Positions 6,194-8,622 of a DNA stretch of 8,622 bases are shown piece after piece. The stretch lies in contig JAUWDC010000025.1 in the NCBI GenBank assembly GCA_030608985.1, positions 1 through 8,622 on the forward strand. Reading direction: 5' to 3'. The notes beneath the pieces were generated by a model, which was given only the letters and a program-made list of their open reading frames with translations, did no database searches and was not told where the DNA came from. The DNA is from Desulfobia sp. Lineage in GTDB: Bacteria > Desulfobacterota > Desulfobulbia > Desulfobulbales > SURF-16. Positions within the stretch are counted from its first letter, which is position 1. Every line of letters starts with the position of its first letter. Position numbers and translations under genes: made by a program.

Positions 6194-7372
6194 ATGCCAA
6201 CACCTAAAAATATCCTGTCTCCATCCCCCCGCTCTGTCTACCCTGACTGCATTCGTCCTGCTCTTACAATCGAACTACAGAAAAATGCCGAAAAATGTGT
6301 CGAATGCAAACTCTGTGTGAAGGAATGCCAATTCCTAAAAAAACACGGGACTCCAAAGCAGATTGCCTTGCTCTATGATCCAACTTCTCCGGAAGGCGAG
6401 TACCTCCCTTTTGAATGCAGCCTGTGCCGGTTATGCGAGGCGGTGTGTCCTGACAAAATCGGCCTCAACCCCGCCATGATGTTTCTTGAAATGCGCCGGG
6501 AGGCTGTTGAAAGAGGTGGCGTACATTTGACAAAGCATGGCAGGATTCTCAACTATGAAAAGCGGGGAACGTCAAAGCGCTATTCGTATTATGGGCTTCC
6601 TGAAAAGTGTGATACAATTCTCTTTCCAGGATGCACCTTGCCGGGAACCAGGCCGGACAAGGTAATGGCACTCTTTGAGCATCTTCAAAAAAGTATTCCT
6701 TCCTTGGGTATAGTACTCGACTGTTGCACCAAACCATCCCACGATCTTGGGAGAAACACGCATTTCCAGACGATGTTTGGCGAAATGAAAGAGTATCTTC
6801 TGTCCTGCGGCATCAGACATATTCTGGTTGCCTGCCCGAATTGCTACAAGGTATTCCGTCAATATGGCGGCGACCTTACAGTAAAAACTGTGTACGAGCA
6901 CCTCGCAGAAACCGGGCCTCCGGCAACAGAAAACATTTCCGCCTCCATCACAATTCATGATCCATGCAGCACTCGTCATGAAATAGGTATCCAACAGGCT
7001 GTTCGAAAACTCGCTACTCAAAAATCTCTGTCTATCACGGAAATGGCACATAATGGTCCCAAAACTCTCTGCTGTGGCGAAGGGGGGTCTGTCAGTTGCG
7101 TGGCCCCAGAACTGGCCCAGGAGTGGGGAAAACGCAGGAAAGCGGAAGCTCAGGGGACGAGAATTCTTACATACTGCGCGGGTTGTGTCTATTTTCTCAG
7201 CTCCGTGAACCCCGTAAGCCATATTCTGGACCTGATTTTTGAGCCCCGAAAGACTCTTGCCGGCAGAGTAAGGGTCGCCAGGGCTCCTTTCACATATCTG
7301 AATCGAATACTCCTCAAAAAAAAGTTCAAAAAGAAAATTCAGGCTGCTGTGAGCAGAGAGAGAAATTTTTAA
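6194..7372 (+). CDS. Fe-S electron-transfer protein with two 4Fe-4S sites and two CCG domains
   Basis: A 392-residue protein of the HdrD/GlpC/LutA-like group. The N-terminal dicluster ferredoxin part has C35xxC38xxC41xxxC45 and C75xxC78xxC81xxxC85P. Two CCG (cysteine-rich, DUF224-type) domains follow. The first has PGC147, C177-C178 and ACPNC at 213-217; the second has DPC258, LCCGEGG at 292-298 and C328xxC331. In heterodisulfide reductase the CCG motifs hold an unusual Fe-S centre; in GlpC-like proteins they pass electrons towards quinones. No signal peptide or membrane segment is visible. The C-terminal tail is strongly basic (LLKKKFKKKIQ), perhaps for membrane or partner contact. No flavoprotein, HdrE-like cytochrome or HdrA subunit is encoded in the window, so its electron donor and acceptor are unknown. 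The ATG at 6194 has no obvious Shine-Dalgarno sequence. It sits 20 bases after the second copy of the 23-base repeat. Confidence 0.9.
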   Translation: MPTPKNILSPSPRSVYPDCIRPALTIELQKNAEKCVECKLCVKECQFLKKHGTPKQIALLYDPTSPEGEYLPFECSLCRLCEAVCPDKIGLNPAMMFLEMRREAVERGGVHLTKHGRILNYEKRGTSKRYSYYGLPEKCDTILFPGCTLPGTRPDKVMALFEHLQKSIPSLGIVLDCCTKPSHDLGRNTHFQTMFGEMKEYLLSCGIRHILVACPNCYKVFRQYGGDLTVKTVYEHLAETGPPATENISASITIHDPCSTRHEIGIQQAVRKLATQKSLSITEMAHNGPKTLCCGEGGSVSCVAPELAQEWGKRRKAEAQGTRILTYCAGCVYFLSSVNPVSHILDLIFEPRKTLAGRVRVARAPFTYLNRILLKKKFKKKIQAAVSRERNF

Positions 7373-7386
7373 ACGGAAGTAAGAAC

Positions 7387-8541
7387 TCAGGGGAAATCAT
7401 TTTCTTTCAGTTCCTTTAAAGAATAAAACGTGCCGCGCCAGTCAATCCCACCTGTAATAAGGGTCAACAAGACTGCTTTCCAAGTCATATAGATTCGAAT
7501 ATATGGTGTCAGGGGAAACCAGAGAATATGCTTTGGACTGATACCGCTTTTGAGTGCCGCTGACAGATAAAAGAGACCTGTCAATAAGACAATGGCAAGG
7601 TTAGCAGCCCTGGCAGGTGTAGCTGTGAAAAATAATGCCCACACCGGCCAGATGCTGATAAGAATCTGCAGAAACGTAAAAAAACAGAGCCTTCCAAAGC
7701 TATAGTTCAGGGCTGCAAAGGTATTTTTTAACAGCCCTTGGGTCATTTCCTTCAGAGAGCCGTACCACTTTACTGAAACAAAATGGTAGCCATACAGACA
7801 ATCCTGCCGGAATCCGGACCTCTTTAAAGACTGGCCAAGCTTCAGGTCATCCAACGGACAGAGACGTATGGTTTTATGTCCCCCACTCTGCCAGTACGAC
7901 TTGGCTTTGACAAGGTTAAAGGCACCAACACCGATAAAGCTTTGAGAAGATGGATCAGAAGCCTTCCACGGTCGCAAATAACTGACAAGTCCAACTCCGA
8001 GCTCTATGACAACCATCTGCAATACACTTGATGGTAGTATCGCTCTGAAAAAAAGAGTCAGATGGTCAAGGCTATGCTCCCTGGCATATGCTATTGCCCT
8101 TTTCAGGGTAGACGGTTCCATGATAACATCGGCATCAGTAAACAGCAGATAGTCTCCTTTGGCCTCCTGAGCTCCGCGGAAAAGAGCATGATTTTTGCCA
8201 AGCCACCCCGCGGGCAGTTCGTTAATATGGATGACCTGCAATCGGCTATGACGCTCCGACATCTCATCAAGGATGGCTCCGGTTCTGTCTGTTGAGCGGT
8301 CATTAAGGACAATTATTTCGAGGGGTTCATAGTCAAGATTGAGCAAAGAAAGGAGAGCTGCTCGTATATTCTCCTCCTCATTCAGAGCGGGTATGATGAT
8401 CGATACAGAGGGCAGGGTACTCTCTTGAATTGGAGAGACATTATCAAGCCACTCTATTCTGTCTGCACCGCGAACGCCTTCAATTCCGAATGCCAGCATT
8501 CCGATCAGGGTAATCACTGCCAGCCAGAAAAAAATATCCAT
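7387..8541 (-). CDS. Membrane-anchored family 2 glycosyltransferase
   Basis: Taken from ATG 8541 the product has 384 residues. It starts with a hydrophobic anchor (DIFFWLAVITLIGMLAFGI), then a GT-A fold: VSIIIPALNEEENI at 46-59, VLNDRSTDRT at 78-87, the DxD motif in FTDAD at 134-138, and an acidic PLDDLKLG at 229-236 in the place of the catalytic ED. KNTFAALNYS (272-281) leads into about three C-terminal membrane helices (about 285-360). The PAGWLGKNHA segment at 110-119 resembles CrtQ- and HpnB-type glycosyltransferases acting on lipid acceptors. The QxxRW motif of processive synthases is not seen, suggesting transfer of single sugars. An upstream GTG at 8577 would add 12 residues, but it lacks a Shine-Dalgarno sequence and lies close to repeat DNA. 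No carotenoid or hopanoid gene is nearby, so donor and acceptor are unknown. The gene converges on the Fe-S gene with a 14-base gap. Confidence 0.9.
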   Translation of the reverse strand: MDIFFWLAVITLIGMLAFGIEGVRGADRIEWLDNVSPIQESTLPSVSIIIPALNEEENIRAALLSLLNLDYEPLEIIVLNDRSTDRTGAILDEMSERHSRLQVIHINELPAGWLGKNHALFRGAQEAKGDYLLFTDADVIMEPSTLKRAIAYAREHSLDHLTLFFRAILPSSVLQMVVIELGVGLVSYLRPWKASDPSSQSFIGVGAFNLVKAKSYWQSGGHKTIRLCPLDDLKLGQSLKRSGFRQDCLYGYHFVSVKWYGSLKEMTQGLLKNTFAALNYSFGRLCFFTFLQILISIWPVWALFFTATPARAANLAIVLLTGLFYLSAALKSGISPKHILWFPLTPYIRIYMTWKAVLLTLITGGIDWRGTFYSLKELKENDFP

Positions 8542-8549
8542 ATTAGGAT

Positions 8550-8553
8550 TCCT
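8550..8553 (-). promoter_or_regulatory. Ribosome binding site deciding the glycosyltransferase start
   Basis: On the minus strand AGGA lies 8 bases before the ATG at 8541-8539, whereas the alternative GTG at 8577 has only repeat-derived pyrimidine-rich sequence before it. This favours the 384-residue form, which also begins directly with the membrane anchor as relatives do. Confidence 0.6.
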
Positions 8554-8578
8554 GTCTCTTGCATGAAAGTCTCTCACA

Positions 8579-8598
8579 AAGGCACAGAGTTCGCAGAG
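8579..8598. repeat. CACAGAG-unit repeat upstream of the glycosyltransferase
   Basis: CACAGAG (8583-8589), TTC, then GCAGAG (8593-8598), followed by a T-run, has the same unit and spacing as the left half of the palindrome at 3565-3635. The window ends before a matching CTCTGTG right half can be judged. It lies in the 5' region of the minus-strand glycosyltransferase gene. Confidence 0.55.
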
Positions 8599-8622
8599 TT
8601 TTTTTCTCAGTGCACCCCAAGG

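Noticed and set aside
6572..7222. Minus-strand ORF of 216 codons opposite the Fe-S gene
   Set aside because: Antisense shadow of a gene with all cysteine motifs in place.
7344..7370. Possible terminator at the end of the Fe-S gene (CTGCT-GTG-AGCAG, then TTTTT)
   Set aside because: The stem is only 5 bp and the T-run begins 9 bases after it, so it does not form an intrinsic terminator.

Overview
The window reads as ordinary chromosomal DNA from an anaerobic bacterium, most likely of the Desulfobacterota (Desulfobulbales-like). That is an inference from gene content: an HdrD/GlpC-type Fe-S protein with paired CCG domains, an RhaE-W-like aldolase/dehydrogenase fusion, and moderate base composition. 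No rRNA or marker gene is present to confirm it. I see no tRNA, rRNA, CRISPR array, insertion sequence or phage gene.

Layout, left to right. An unrecognised ORF open to the left edge (to 379) is followed by a CaCA-family Na+/Ca2+ antiporter (423-1367). Next is a two-domain class II aldolase/short-chain dehydrogenase (1468-3558). A tightly coupled trio (3657-5592) follows: two uncharacterised proteins, one helical and Gln/Glu-rich and one of 83 residues, then an M24B Xaa-Pro aminopeptidase. The genes of the trio are joined by two ATGA overlaps. A MazG-like nucleotide pyrophosphohydrolase (5725-6066) and an Fe-S/CCG protein (6194-7372) complete the plus-strand series. A membrane-anchored family 2 glycosyltransferase on the minus strand (7387-8541) converges on the Fe-S gene with 14 bases between them.

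The genes do not form one evident pathway. The only strongly supported transcriptional unit is the 3657-5592 trio. The antiporter, aldolase fusion, pyrophosphohydrolase and Fe-S protein look like separate functions that happen to be neighbours.

The most distinctive property is in the gaps. Almost every intergenic space carries a different short repeat: TTAGCCT heptads before the antiporter, AATCCAA heptads plus a stem-loop before the aldolase, a long imperfect palindrome of CACAGAG/CTCTGTG units before the trio, degenerate TTAG units after the peptidase, and another CACAGAG pair upstream of the glycosyltransferase. A perfect 23-base direct repeat copies the 3' end and stop codon of the MazG-like gene to a point 107 bases downstream, just before the Fe-S gene. 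No complete novel defence or metabolic system is visible. The best candidates for follow-up are the coupled trio and the 23-base duplication.
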